Notes: generated by a model not told the origin, from the sequence alone. Positions 36,794 to 46,501 are shown, counted from the stretch's first letter. The stretch: DNA of 64,000 bases from Myxococcales bacterium (GCA_016709545.1 JADJMO010000001.1:496001-560000); one strand, 5' to 3'. Numbers and translations: made by a program.

Positions 36794-38083
36794 GTGTCCG
36801 ACGCCGTCACCCTCCCCAAGCCCGATGGTCCTGCCGAGGACGTGGTCACACCCCTCGAGGTGGGAGACGTCGTCGCCGGCAACTACGAGCTGCGGGCGCT
36901 GATCGGCACCGGGGGCATGGGGAGTGTCTTCGAGGCCCACGACCGCGATCTCAACCGGCGCGTGGCGCTCAAGGCGAGCCATCCGAACCTCGAGCACCAG
37001 CTCTTGCGTCGAGAGGCGCAGGCCCTGGCCGCAGTGCGCCACCCGGGGATGGTGACGGTCCACGCCTTCGGCATCCACGAAGGCATCGCGTTCCTCGTGA
37101 TGGAGCGGCTCTACGGGCTCGATCTGGCCACCCACCTCGTGCGGCGCAGGGACGCCGGGCTCCCGCTCGGCATCGGAGAGGCGCTCGAGATCCTGGTCCC
37201 GCTCGCCGAGGCGCTCGCCGCCGTCCACCGCGCCGGACTCGCCCACCGCGACGTCAAGCCCGCGAACGTGATGCTGGCCGTCGGTCAGCGGGTGGTGCTC
37301 ATGGACTTCGGCGTCTTCACCCCCGAGCGCGCCGCGCGGAGCAACACCTTCAGTGGCACCGCGGCCTACATGGCGCCCGAGACCATCTCGGCCGACGTCG
37401 AGCCTGGTCAGGCGTACCTCGTCGATCTCTATGCGTTCGGCGTGCTCGCCTACGAGCTGCTCGCGGGCAAGCGTCCGTTCCAGAGCGACGGTGTGGGCAA
37501 GATCCTCCACCAACACCTCGCGTCGATCCCGCCGCCCATGGCGGGGGCCCGACCGGACGTGCCACCGGCGCTGGCCAAGCTCATCATGGAGCTGCTCGAG
37601 AAGGAGCCCGGCGCCCGCCCCACGTCGATGGACGGCGTCGCCCATCGGCTCCGCGCGCTGCAGCTCGCCGAGGCGCCCACGCCCCCGACGCGGCCCCTCC
37701 GCGCGCTGATCGTCGACGACGACCTCGCGATCGCTCGACTCCTCGCGGCGCGGGTCAAGCAGGCCGCGCCTGGGGTCTCGGTGCGGCTCGCGGGCGACGG
37801 GGAGCAGGCGCTCTCTGCCGTGGCCGCCGATCCGCCCGACGTGGTCGTGGTCGACCTGCACATGCCACGCATGAACGGGGTCGAGCTCTGCATGCACCTC
37901 CACGGCATGCGGGTCATGGAGGGGTGCACGGTGATCGCGACGAGCGCCGGGGCCCAGCCGACCGACGTCGCGCTGCTCGGTCAGCTCGGCATCGCGCACT
38001 TCGTGCCCAAGGACGGCGATCTCGGCGCCAGGATCGCGGCGCTCGTCGGCAAGGTGCACGCGCGGTTCACGGGGCGAGGGTGA
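36794..38083 (+). CDS. Ser/Thr kinase fused to response-regulator receiver
   Basis: 429 residues, soluble. The kinase domain (about 28-285) has IGTGGMGSVFEA, VALKASHP, LAHRDVKPANVML, LMDFGVFTPE and GTAAYMAPETI. The C-terminal receiver (about 305-425) has the acidic triad in ALIVDDDLA, the phospho-acceptor Asp in VVVVDLHMPRMNG, Thr/Ser in VIATSAGA, and Lys in FVPKDGD. The Ser/Thr and His-Asp systems thus meet in one chain: a histidine kinase could switch the kinase, or the kinase could modify the receiver. No DNA-binding output is present. It starts with GTG at 36794, divergent from the diguanylate cyclase gene, and its 3' end overlaps the convergent cytochrome gene by 17 bases. Confidence 0.93.
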   Translation: MSDAVTLPKPDGPAEDVVTPLEVGDVVAGNYELRALIGTGGMGSVFEAHDRDLNRRVALKASHPNLEHQLLRREAQALAAVRHPGMVTVHAFGIHEGIAFLVMERLYGLDLATHLVRRRDAGLPLGIGEALEILVPLAEALAAVHRAGLAHRDVKPANVMLAVGQRVVLMDFGVFTPERAARSNTFSGTAAYMAPETISADVEPGQAYLVDLYAFGVLAYELLAGKRPFQSDGVGKILHQHLASIPPPMAGARPDVPPALAKLIMELLEKEPGARPTSMDGVAHRLRALQLAEAPTPPTRPLRALIVDDDLAIARLLAARVKQAAPGVSVRLAGDGEQALSAVAADPPDVVVVDLHMPRMNGVELCMHLHGMRVMEGCTVIATSAGAQPTDVALLGQLGIAHFVPKDGDLGARIAALVGKVHARFTGRG

Positions 38084-39886
38084 ACCCCTTGCCGAGCACC
38101 CAGGCGTGCGCCTGCTTGGCGATGGCGGCGTTGGTCTGGTGCAGGTCGACGCCACTCGGGCCACCGAGGATCGCCTCGAGCGAATCGAGCGCGAAATAGC
38201 GCACGAGCGGGAACGGGCTCACGAGCACCGGCAAGAGGAACGGCACGGCGCTGCGGCGCTTCTTCTCGCCCACCAGCACCGCCGCCACCGCTTGCTCGTG
38301 CGGCTTGCCGAGCGAGAGGGTCTCGAGGAGCACGTCGCCTTCGAGGTCGCCGAGAGCGCCTTGAGCTCCGCCCGGTCGAACTTGCCTCCCCACCAGCTCT
38401 CCATCGTCTCGACGAGGAAGCGCGGGGACTTGTCGACGTGGCAGAGCGCGCACTCGAGCGGACGATCGCGGAGCACCCGCGCCGGGTCGTTGGGGCGCCC
38501 GATGCGGTGGTAGCGGGAGAGGCCGCCGTCGAGCGCCATGTTCTTCTTCGGCAGGTGGCACCCGAAGCAGCGGGCGCCAGCGGACTCGGCGGGGTGGTGG
38601 GTGTGCGCGAGGGCCGCGGCGCCCGCGTACTTGCCGTGGCAGCGCGTGCAGACGGCGTCCCCGGCGACGCCCTCGAGCGTGGCGAGTCGCGCGCGGTCGT
38701 CTCCGACGTGCGGGTCGTGGCACGCGGTGCACGCGAGGGCCGTGGTGCAGCCGCCGAGCAAGAAGTCCCGCGCCTCGCCGGAGTTGATGTGCGAGCCGCC
38801 CGGTTCCTTGTTGCGGAGGCCGCCCTCCCAGGTGTGCGGGTAGCCCGAGAACAGCACCTGGTGGCAGCGCGCGCAGGCGCGGTTGATCGCCTGCGCCTTC
38901 GGGTCGCCGGCCGGCGCCTTCACGGTGAACGACGGGTGGGTCGGGACGAACGACGGCTTGATCGCGGGCGCCTCGGTGTGGGCACGGCTCCCGAGGTGAC
39001 AGACCTCGCAGCCGAGGCCCACCTCCACGAGGTGTTGCTCGCCGACGCGCGCCCGGATGCCGTCGATGGCGCGGCCGACCTGGTCGGCGACCGTCTTGCC
39101 GCGGGCGACGTGTACCCCTGCCGGCGCGTCGATCGCGCGCACCTCGGCGTGGAGGGCCGAGCCGAAGGCCTCGGGGTCGGTGACGGTGAACGTGGAGCGG
39201 CGCGCGGCGGGCAAGAGGGCGTCGACGAGCGCGCCCTGGTAGGGCGGCGACGCGAAGCCCGCGAAGCCCTGCAGCATCACGTCCAGATAGGGCGCGGTGT
39301 TGTGGCAGAAGATGCACCGCGCGCGCCAGTCGCCGTTGGCGGCGAGCGCGGGCCGCTCGTGCTCCATGACCGAGTAGCCCTTGTATCGCAGCGTCTTGGT
39401 GCGCCGCATGTAAGAGACGGGGAGGATCTTGTCGGCGGTGCCCACGACTCGCGAGTCGAGGTCGACCTCGATGCCCGCGAAGTCCTCCCGGATGCGCCCG
39501 CCGATCACCTTGGTCACCTGGTAGAGCCGGTCCTTCGGGGCCTTGCCGTAGCTGGAGACGATGCGCACGTAGCGCTTGCCAGCGAGGGTCTGCAGCGTGG
39601 CCTTGTCGCCCTTGAACTCGAGCGCGCGGCCGTCGAACGGCGCGGTGATCGCGGCCTCGGGCAGGAGCCGGGTCATGCGGTGCATCGGCGACTTCATCCA
39701 CGACTCGTGGAGATCGGCGTGGCACGGCGCGCAGGCGGCGCTGCCCGCGTAGTCGGTGCGGAGGACGTTGCTGACGAGCGTCTTCGCCCCGGGCGCCGTC
39801 CCGGTCTTCACGCGGCTCGGACCGCACGCCCCACCGAAGGCCCCGACGAGCGAGGCGAGCCCGAGGACGCCCAACCAGCGGGACAC
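38067..39886 (-). CDS. Octahaem c-type cytochrome (one frameshift)
   Basis: About 606 residues after correction. A lipoprotein-like signal (LGLASLVGAFGGACG) is followed by eight CxxCH haem sites: CAPCH, CIFCH, CEVCH, CARCH, CTACH, CTRCH, CFGCH and CALCH. Many are preceded by the GSAACAPCH- or CTACHDPH-type context of multihaem oxidoreductases. One base is missing at about 38351-38354. The C-terminus then continues with a HEAT-like stretch (AVAAVLVGEKKRRSAVPFLLPVLVS). Starts GTG at 39886, directly after the stop of the CBM9-like lipoprotein gene, so the two form a unit. Electron transfer in the periplasm or at the outer membrane; the redox partner is unknown. Confidence 0.88.
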
Positions 39887-40681
39887 TCAGCCCTCGAGCT
39901 TGATGCGACCGAAGCGCGAGGCGCGGTGGAAGTTGCCCTCGCCGCGGATCGGCGACCAGGCGAGCGCCTGCCGCTGGCCGTCGCGGAACGAGTAGAGGTT
40001 GAGCCGCCAGACGTCGCCGGCCTTGGGCGGCACGGCGGTGCGCGCGTGGTCGAACGCCGCCCACGGGATCGCGAGCTCGACCGAATAGAAGCCCTTGCCC
40101 TTGTGGATGGCGCGCTCGACCTTGCTCGACCACTCGTGGTGGCCGAACTTCTTGCTGGCCTCGTCGGGCCCGCCGCTGATGGGGCGGTTGTAGTCGTCCC
40201 AGCGCGTGTCGAAGACGGCGCCCTCGGCGTCCACCTGGATCTCGTAGTAGTCGCGGTTGTCGTGCGGGTCGCCGGGCTGCACCATGAGCTCGACCGCGCT
40301 CGAGCGCTCCCAGATCCGCGGGTCGATCTCCTCGCGCGCGAAGGGGGCGAAGGGCGCCTGGTCCTCGATGACGACCCCGACGTAGAGCTTGGTGTCGTCC
40401 CAGCCGAGGCGCGCGAACGCCCAGACGGGCGACTTGTCGATGGCGCGGCCGTCGCCGGGGGCGACGAACGGGCCGGCGATCGCCGCGGTGCTCCAGATCG
40501 CGTCGTCGAGCTTGCCGTCGAGCACCGGCGCGCTCGCGAACCGCTTGATGGTGAGCGGCTCGCCGGTGATGGTTCCGTCTCCCGCCGTGCCGCTGGTCGG
40601 TCGCTTGGCCCAGGCGGGGCGGCGGTCGGCGCAGCCGACGAAGGTGAGGAGCGCGAGGGCGGAGAGGAGGAGACGCATCAC
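39887..40681 (-). CDS. CBM9/DOMON-like lipoprotein
   Basis: 264 residues with lipoprotein signal (LLLSALALLTFVGCADRR). The body matches the CBM9-like sandwich seen as a cytochrome or sugar-binding module: ASAPVLDGKLDDAIWSTAA, KLYVGVVIEDQAPF, SSAVELMVQPGD, YYEIQVDAEGAVFDTRW and YSVELAIPWAAF. Related domains bind haem or carbohydrate, and in some bacteria occur on multihaem electron-transfer proteins. Here the next gene on the strand is an octahaem cytochrome with no gap, which favours an electron-transfer partner over a sugar-binding role (inference). The ATG at 40681 is clear. Confidence 0.87.
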   Translation of the reverse strand: MMRLLLSALALLTFVGCADRRPAWAKRPTSGTAGDGTITGEPLTIKRFASAPVLDGKLDDAIWSTAAIAGPFVAPGDGRAIDKSPVWAFARLGWDDTKLYVGVVIEDQAPFAPFAREEIDPRIWERSSAVELMVQPGDPHDNRDYYEIQVDAEGAVFDTRWDDYNRPISGGPDEASKKFGHHEWSSKVERAIHKGKGFYSVELAIPWAAFDHARTAVPPKAGDVWRLNLYSFRDGQRQALAWSPIRGEGNFHRASRFGRIKLEG

Positions 40682-40693
40682 GGGGTGCGTAGC

Positions 40694-41305
40694 TTACTCC
40701 AGCGTGAGCTTCGAGACGTCGAACGCCGTCTGGATGGAGCCGCAGCCGCTCGTCACGGTGGTCTTCACCTCGTAGCGGAGGGTGTAGGTCGGCCCGCTGA
40801 CTGCCGGGAACGTGAACGCGATCGGGACGCTGAGCCCGGTGCTCTTCTGGATCGTGATCGATCCGATCACGGTGCCGTTGAGCGACACGTCGACCGGCAC
40901 CTTGCCCACGGAGACGCCGAGGAGGCCGCAAGCGTTCGAGAGGTCGTTGTTCGCGAGATCCCAGGTACCGGTGAGCGACGTCGCCGCGGCGAGGCCGGTC
41001 GTGCGCGAGCCCGCGATCGCGTCGCCCGCGTTCCACAGGGCGGGTTCGGTCTTGACGGTCTTGGTGTCGCCCGTGGCGGGGAAGACGAAGGTGGCGGGGC
41101 CGACCTCCGGACCCGTGTCGACCGCGGCCTCGGTGGTGTCGAGCGGGGCATCGGCCTCGGCCACGGAGTCGGCCGCATCGTCCGTCTCGGGCCCTCCGTC
41201 GGCGCGCGTGTCGAGCGCGGCGTCCTTGCGGGCGGGGACGGGCTCGTCTCCGGCGTTGGTCGCGCAACCGAGCAGCGCGACCAGGACGAGGGAGAGGCGG
41301 CGCAT
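40694..41305 (-). CDS. Lipoprotein of unknown function
   Basis: 203 residues. Lipoprotein signal (LSLVLVALLGCATNAG), then an Asp/Ala/Thr/Glu-rich linker (about 20-70) and a beta domain of about 130 residues (ATFVFPATGDTKTVKTEPALW, GTWDLANNDLSNACG, YTLRYEVKTTVTSGCGSIQ). The two Cys near 128 and 190 could form a disulfide. It resembles many surface lipoproteins of this lineage in layout only. It ends 12 bases before the CBM9-like gene and is probably co-transcribed with the cytochrome pair. Confidence 0.78.
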   Translation of the reverse strand: MRRLSLVLVALLGCATNAGDEPVPARKDAALDTRADGGPETDDAADSVAEADAPLDTTEAAVDTGPEVGPATFVFPATGDTKTVKTEPALWNAGDAIAGSRTTGLAAATSLTGTWDLANNDLSNACGLLGVSVGKVPVDVSLNGTVIGSITIQKSTGLSVPIAFTFPAVSGPTYTLRYEVKTTVTSGCGSIQTAFDVSKLTLE

Positions 41306-41350
41306 GGCCCCTCACCATAAGGGACGCGCGTGGCCCGGGCCACTCCCCGT

Positions 41351-43299
41351 TCAGATCTTCACGCGGTGGTTGGCCCACTCGGTGGTGAACTGCGGCGGCA
41401 GCTCGACCGACCACATCTGCTCCTCGACGCACGCCGCGAACGGGTCGCCCTTGGTCGCGCCGTCGAGGGCCACGCGCAGGGAGACGATCTCGTCGCGGGT
41501 GACCTCCACGTCCATCGTGCCCTTCTGCACGCCACCGCCGCACTTCTGGAAGGCCTTCTGGGCCTGGCCGGCGAGCCACGCCTTCGGGTCGAACCAGGAG
41601 CCCGACCCACCACCACCCGAGCCGTGTCCCATCAAACCGATGCCTCCGAGCCCGATGCCCTCGCCGGCGCTGTCCCAGTCGAGGCCCTCCGTGGAGGGGC
41701 GGACACCGGGTTCGATCGCGAGCAGGCTCGTGACCGGGGAGACCGCGTGGCCGCGCAGCGCGAGGACCATCATCTCGGGCTCGGTCAGCGGCAGCGAGGC
41801 GCCGAACGCCAGCGCCGCCGAGCGCTTCTCCTCGTCGCTGTTCGAGGTCAGCACGGTCTTGAGCGACTTGGACCACAGCTCCCCGCGCACCTCGATCGCC
41901 GGCGTCGCGAACGCGCCGAGATCCGTCTCGTCGAACCCCTCGCCCTCCGCGAGCGACGACGGCGGCGAGAACGCCTTCGGCAAGCCCACGCCCTCGACCA
42001 CCACGTTGTCGATGCGCAGCGGTCGCGCCCACTCCTCGGTGGCAGCGCGCTGGAGCTTCTCTTCGGTCTTGGCGTCGCTGATGGACGCGGACCACAGGAG
42101 GCCGCCGCTCGCGCGGGGGAGCTTGGCCCAGGGGCCCTGGTCGACGCGGTGGAGCGCGGGGGTACCCGCCCGCACCTCGGCGAGGTGGAGGAGCCCCTTC
42201 TGCGCCTCGAAGGTACCGAGCGACTCCGGCGTGATCGCGACCTTCGTGCGCAGGTCGGTGAGGAACAGCACGCGGCGCGGTGCGTCGGCGGGCGCGGTGG
42301 CGAGGCGTGCCGCGACGTCCTTCCAGGCGTCGTCGACGGCGCTCCCGTTCTTCCGGGTGAGCTTCGCCGCGCCGAGGTCCTTGCTCGCCTGCGCAGCGCT
42401 CACCCAGCCCGTGTGGAGCGGGGTCACGTTGCGCGCGAAGGTGACGACCTGCGCCTTGGCGTCGGGGAAGTGAGACAGGAACGCCTGCGCGGCGGCCACC
42501 TCCGCCCGGATCAGCCCGTCGTCCATGGAACGAGACGTGTCGATCGCCACCACCACGTGGGCGCCCTTCGGGACGGTGGACAGCCTGCCGGCGACCTCGA
42601 TCCGCGCGTGCAACACCGAGCGCTTGCCGACCGGGATCGAGGCGAACGAGCCGCCGAGCTGGGGCGGCGCGGCCCGCACGAGCTCGAGGGTGCGTGGCCC
42701 GAGGAGGGGCTGGGAGCCCTTGAGCGGGAGCCCGGCGAGCTCGATGCGATCGTCCTTGTTCTCGGGCTTGGCGGTGTAGGTCGGCGCGAGCCCGGCGACG
42801 CCCATGCGGGGAGCTCGAGCACGTCACGGCCGTCGACGTAGCGCGTGGGGACGAGCAGCGTGTACTCGACCACCTTCTTGCCCTTCGGATCGACGGGGAA
42901 CACCTGCAGCGCGAGGTGATCGAGGCTGCGCCACGAGAGCAGCGCCGGGTCCTTCGGGTAGTAGCCGCCGATGCCCGTGAGCTCCTTGTAGCGCTTGGCC
43001 GCGAGCTCGGCCTCGAGCAGCTCGCCGTCGAACCAGGTGCCCTTCGTTCCCTGGGTGCGCAGGCCGATCGCGATCGCTCCGGGGGGCAGGTCCGTGATCT
43101 GGACGAACGCCTGGTCGTGTTTGTCTCCGCCGTTCTCGAAGGTGCGCTGCACGACGATCCGGGCCCACCCTCGCGAGAAGGTGATCGAGAGGTCGTGCCC
43201 CCGCTCGAACATCTTCTCCGACCGAGTCCCGTGCAGGGTGTCGGCGTTGGCGGGGACGGCGAGCAACAGCAGCGAGGTGGCGAGCAGGGTGCGCGACAT
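41351..43299 (-). CDS. VIT-vWA domain protein (one frameshift)
   Basis: About 649 residues after correction. Signal peptide (LLATSLLLLAVPANA), then a VIT domain (SEKMFERGHDLSITFSRGWARI in parts, TFENGGDKHDQAFVQITDLPP). One base is missing at about 42806-42810 in a C run, after RDVLELP. A von Willebrand A domain follows, with the metal-site motif VVVAIDTSRSMDD and a later TDLR. The end (about 570-649) is an AgmX/TonB-C-like domain with two Cys (CGGGVQKG, FAACVEEQMW), typical of myxobacterial gliding and secretion proteins. Probably a periplasmic adhesion or assembly protein. It stands upstream of the lipoprotein/cytochrome genes on the same strand, 45 bases away. Confidence 0.87.
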
Positions 43300-43372
43300 G
43301 CCGCGAGCGACCCGCCGCGGGCCCGGAAGTTCCGAGCTTTCCGCGCTGTGCGTTCGCGCTGGATTCGTGCAC

Positions 43373-44221
43373 TCAGGCGTAGCGGTCGCGCAGCACGTAG
43401 AGCAGCGCCTCGGAGAGCGAGTGACGGGTCGCGAGCACGCCGGGTGGGACGCCGCGCAGCATGTCCGAGACGATCGCGCGCGCGTGGAGCTCGTCGGGCA
43501 AGACGACGTCGGCGCGATCGAGGGGACGATCGAGGCGGCCCCGTGCTCGAGAGAGCAGCCACGGGTCGACGGGGGCGGGCGAGGTGAGCCACACGAGGAT
43601 CCGCTCGAGCATGCGGGGGCCCTCGAAGGCCGTGCGACCGTGGAGCATGCGGTGGTTGTCGACCACGAGCACCTCACCGGGCTGCAACTTCAGGGTGGTC
43701 TTCGGGAGCCGCTCGTAGATCGGGACCAGCGCGCGGCCCACGTCGTCCTCCACCCGCGGGGTGCCCGTGAAGACGACCGCCTCGCCGGCGCGGGCGATCG
43801 TCGGCCCCTCGAGGTTGCCGAAGACGAAGGGCAGGTGTCGCGAGACCTCGAAGAGCGCATCGAAGAGCGGTGTTCCGTTGGTCGCCGCGAGGACGGCGCG
43901 GGTGTCGAGGAGGACCGTGTCGCCGCCCTGCCTCGCCGCTTGCACGCAGAACAGCGCCTGCCAGTGCGCGGGCATGCCGCGATAGAGCTGGCTGTCGGTG
44001 TGCAGCGGCGCGGGGCCGTGACCCGAGGCGAACGTCTGACCGCCCTTCACCGCGCGGATCGGCTGGCGCTCGAGCATGCGCGCCGGCTCGCCCGCGAGGC
44101 TCGCGGCGACAGCCCAGGGGTCGCTCGGGGCAGCGCGCACCAGATCGGGCGCGGTGATGACCGCGAACCCCTGTGCAGCGACGGCGGCGGCGAGCGACAC
44201 GAGGGGGAGGCTAGCGCGCAA
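43373..44221 (-). CDS. TauD/TfdA-type Fe(II)/2-oxoglutarate oxygenase
   Basis: Up to 282 residues, last gene of the MNIO operon. The facial triad is seen as His-x-Asp in PLHTDSQLY and the distal His in VVDNHRMLHGRTAF, which also holds the 2-oxoglutarate-binding Arg region. TRVEDDVGRAL-type and VFTGTPR strands fit the TauD jelly-roll. Hydroxylates or oxidatively cleaves an unknown small molecule or peptide using O2 and 2-oxoglutarate. TTG at 44221 overlaps the preceding gene by 11 bases; GTG at 44200 is an alternative start. Its position makes it a possible second tailoring oxidase in the same pathway (inference). Confidence 0.88.
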   Translation of the reverse strand: MRASLPLVSLAAAVAAQGFAVITAPDLVRAAPSDPWAVAASLAGEPARMLERQPIRAVKGGQTFASGHGPAPLHTDSQLYRGMPAHWQALFCVQAARQGGDTVLLDTRAVLAATNGTPLFDALFEVSRHLPFVFGNLEGPTIARAGEAVVFTGTPRVEDDVGRALVPIYERLPKTTLKLQPGEVLVVDNHRMLHGRTAFEGPRMLERILVWLTSPAPVDPWLLSRARGRLDRPLDRADVVLPDELHARAIVSDMLRGVPPGVLATRHSLSEALLYVLRDRYA

Positions 44222-45491
44222 AGGGGAGGGGTCGCACGCGCAGATCGAGGAGGGCGCGCGGCACCGGCAGGACGTCGGCCAGCGGCTCGCCCGCGCGTAC
44301 CGAGAACGTGCCGGGCTGGTGCAAACGGAACACCGCTGGGGTCGCGTGGAAGCGGTCGGTCGAGATCACGCCGCGCAGGACGTCGAAGGGGCCGAGTCGC
44401 GCCGCGCCGTCGACGATGGAGGAGAGGCTGGGGCTCGTGCGCACGAACGACCAAGGCTTGACGAAGAAGTGCGGCTCGCCGGTCGGGTGCGGGGTGAAGT
44501 ACTTGGTGAGGTAGAGGAGAGCGCCGCGATGGGTCGTCGCGAACGCCTCTCCGTAGAGCTCGCGGAACGCGCGCTCGACGCCCGCGGCGCCGTGCTCGAG
44601 GGTGGGTCGATCCCAGTCGAGCGAGAGCGTCTGCCCGTCCCAGCGGACCTGGAAGTCGAGGCGCGCGCCGAACCGCAGCACGCGCGCCGCGGGCCCGCTC
44701 GAGGGCTCGACGGGGCGCGGAGAGGCCATCGAGAGGCGGAGCCGCCGCGCCTCGATCGCGCCCACGGGTCCGTCGATGGTGACGAGCTCTGCCCGCGCGT
44801 CGGTGTCGTCGCCGAGCTCCTCGGAGAGCAGCCGGCGGTACTTGCGCGTGACCGCGCCGGCCTTCTTCCTCGCGAAGTACGCCGCGTCGTAGAACTCGGC
44901 GTGGGCCCGGCCCACCGCGGGCGCCTCGGCGAGCGGGATCGTGCGGAACGGGAGGTCCGGCGCGGCCAGGTGCAGGGTCGCGACCTCCCCCTGGAGCACG
45001 CTCTTGCTCGGGACGTCGAGGCCGAGGACGAGGGGTACGAGGCCGTCGTCGCCGTGCGCGTACACCTCGTCGACGCCCACGTCGAAGGCGCGGCGGTTGC
45101 CGGCGTGGGTGACCCGCAGCAAGAGTCCCGCGAGGGCGCGGACGAGGAGCCCCGTGAAGAGCCAGGTGCGGCCCGCTTCGTGGAACGGCCCACGCGCGAA
45201 CGCCGAGGCCCAGGCCTCGGACACGAGCCCGTGCGCGCGCAGGCGGGGGATCGCCGCGACGTGGCGCCGCACGAAGTCGTCGTCGGTGCCCACCACGCGT
45301 CCGAGGCGAGGGCGGGTGAGCGGCAAGGGCCGCGCGAGCCGGAGCTGTAGCCCGAGCGCGTTGCCCTCCAGCAGCGGCAGGCACGCCTGCGCTGCGCGCA
45401 CGGCGACCGCGCCCTCGAGCGTGCGGTCGCGGGCGTCGAGCCGGAACGGGCCGTCCTCGAACGCGTCGAGGACGACGAGCTCCTCGGTCAT
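44211..45491 (-). CDS. Unknown protein of the MNIO operon
   Basis: 426 residues, no signal peptide and no clear membrane helix. The ATG at 45491 overlaps the TIGR04222 gene's stop (ATGA). I do not recognise the family. The middle part has FYDAAYFARKKAGAVTRKYRR, and the C-terminal third has LLYLTKYFTPHPTGEPHFFVKPWSF and ends with a Pro-rich strand region (VFRLHQPGTFSVRAGEPLADVLPVP). This last part reminds me of small beta-jelly-roll proteins found near RiPP and oxygenase genes, but I cannot name one. Because it is translationally coupled to the Cys-rich membrane protein and the oxygenase, it probably works in the same pathway. Confidence 0.72.
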   Translation of the reverse strand: MTEELVVLDAFEDGPFRLDARDRTLEGAVAVRAAQACLPLLEGNALGLQLRLARPLPLTRPRLGRVVGTDDDFVRRHVAAIPRLRAHGLVSEAWASAFARGPFHEAGRTWLFTGLLVRALAGLLLRVTHAGNRRAFDVGVDEVYAHGDDGLVPLVLGLDVPSKSVLQGEVATLHLAAPDLPFRTIPLAEAPAVGRAHAEFYDAAYFARKKAGAVTRKYRRLLSEELGDDTDARAELVTIDGPVGAIEARRLRLSMASPRPVEPSSGPAARVLRFGARLDFQVRWDGQTLSLDWDRPTLEHGAAGVERAFRELYGEAFATTHRGALLYLTKYFTPHPTGEPHFFVKPWSFVRTSPSLSSIVDGAARLGPFDVLRGVISTDRFHATPAVFRLHQPGTFSVRAGEPLADVLPVPRALLDLRVRPLPFAR

Positions 45492-46501
45492 CCGCCGCAG
45501 CCGCCACCGCCGCCGCAGCCGCCACCGCCGCCGCAGCCACCACCTCCACCGCAGCTCGAGCTCGAGCAGCTGGAGCCCGAGTCGGAGCTCGGCACGCTGG
45601 CGAACGCGGAAGCGGCGAGGACGGCGTTGTAGGGGAGGAAGAACGGCGCGGTCGCGAGCACCGCGGCGCCGCCGATCGCGACGGCCAACCCCACCTCGGG
45701 TCCGGCGGCGCGGCGACCCGAGGAGACGTCCTGCCGCAGCGAGTAGGTGGAGGCCGAGAGCCACGAGAGGTAGGTGGCCTTGTGCACGGTGTCGCGGCTG
45801 CCGGTCGAGACGACGAAGACGACGATGACGGCGGCGATGATCTCGACGACGAGGAACCCGATCGGTCGATCGAGCAACGCGCCGCGGATGGCACGGAGGA
45901 GGCCGAGGGCGATCAGCGGGATGCCGAACAGCAGCACGAACACCCGCGCGCGGCCGATGACCTCTTCGCTGCGGCGAAGGCCGGCGTTCGCGAGCTGGGC
46001 CTCGAGACCGGACGCGCAGAGGACCGCGGTCTGCAGAGCGGCGAGGCGTGCCGCGCCATGGCTGAGGGTGCTCGTGGCGGCGAGCTTCGCGTCGAAGGTC
46101 TGGACGACGGGGTCGACGGAGCCCTGCGGCGGGCGGAAGACGAGGTAGTCGGAGCGGCTCGGGTCGGTGGAGAGCGTGCCATCGGCGAAGGCCGTCGCGA
46201 GCAGCGCCTGCGCGACGGCGGCGGTGCCGCCCTGCAGGTGCGCGATCGCCCAGTGCTCGTCGGGGTGCGGGAGATAGCCGACGGCGAACGGGAGGTGGGT
46301 GGGGGCCGCCGCGCCGCGATAGGCGGGGCCTCGAGGGGACGCTCTCGGCGGAGCGGGCGGGGCGACGTCGTAGGCGCGCGCGAAGCGCTCGCGCGCGAAC
46401 CGCACCACCACGATCCAGCCGACGATGAACGCGAGGTAGACGCCGAGGAAGGCGGGCCCGCTCGCGAGGTCGAGCGGCCAGAACTCGAGCAGCTCGATCA
46501 C
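45488..46501 (-). CDS. TIGR04222-type membrane protein with Cys-Gly repeat tail
   Basis: 337 residues. One N-terminal helix (GVYLAFIVGWIVVVRFA), a soluble region with HLPFAVGYLPHPDEHWAIAHLQGGTAAVA, which is the TIGR04222 signature area, two further helices (VFVLLFGIPLIALGLL, GFLVVEIIAAVIVVFVV) and one near 285-310. The C-terminal 34 residues turn abruptly into Ser/Cys/Gly: after SSDSGSSCSSSSC there are three units of five Gly plus Cys. Five Cys in all lie at spacings 5, 6, 6, 6. Such tails resemble modified peptide regions. The gene is preceded by a nucleotidyltransferase and a DUF692/MNIO enzyme, all overlapping by four bases. GTG start at 46501. Confidence 0.85.
   Translation of the reverse strand: MIELLEFWPLDLASGPAFLGVYLAFIVGWIVVVRFARERFARAYDVAPPAPPRASPRGPAYRGAAAPTHLPFAVGYLPHPDEHWAIAHLQGGTAAVAQALLATAFADGTLSTDPSRSDYLVFRPPQGSVDPVVQTFDAKLAATSTLSHGAARLAALQTAVLCASGLEAQLANAGLRRSEEVIGRARVFVLLFGIPLIALGLLRAIRGALLDRPIGFLVVEIIAAVIVVFVVSTGSRDTVHKATYLSWLSASTYSLRQDVSSGRRAAGPEVGLAVAIGGAAVLATAPFFLPYNAVLAASAFASVPSSDSGSSCSSSSCGGGGGCGGGGGCGGGGGCGG

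Noticed and set aside
38067..43592. A very long open minus-strand frame of 1841 codons
   Set aside because: Arg/Pro/Ala-rich non-protein composition over most of its length; real genes of this strand occupy other frames. Only the last 90 codons are used, by the frame-corrected cytochrome.
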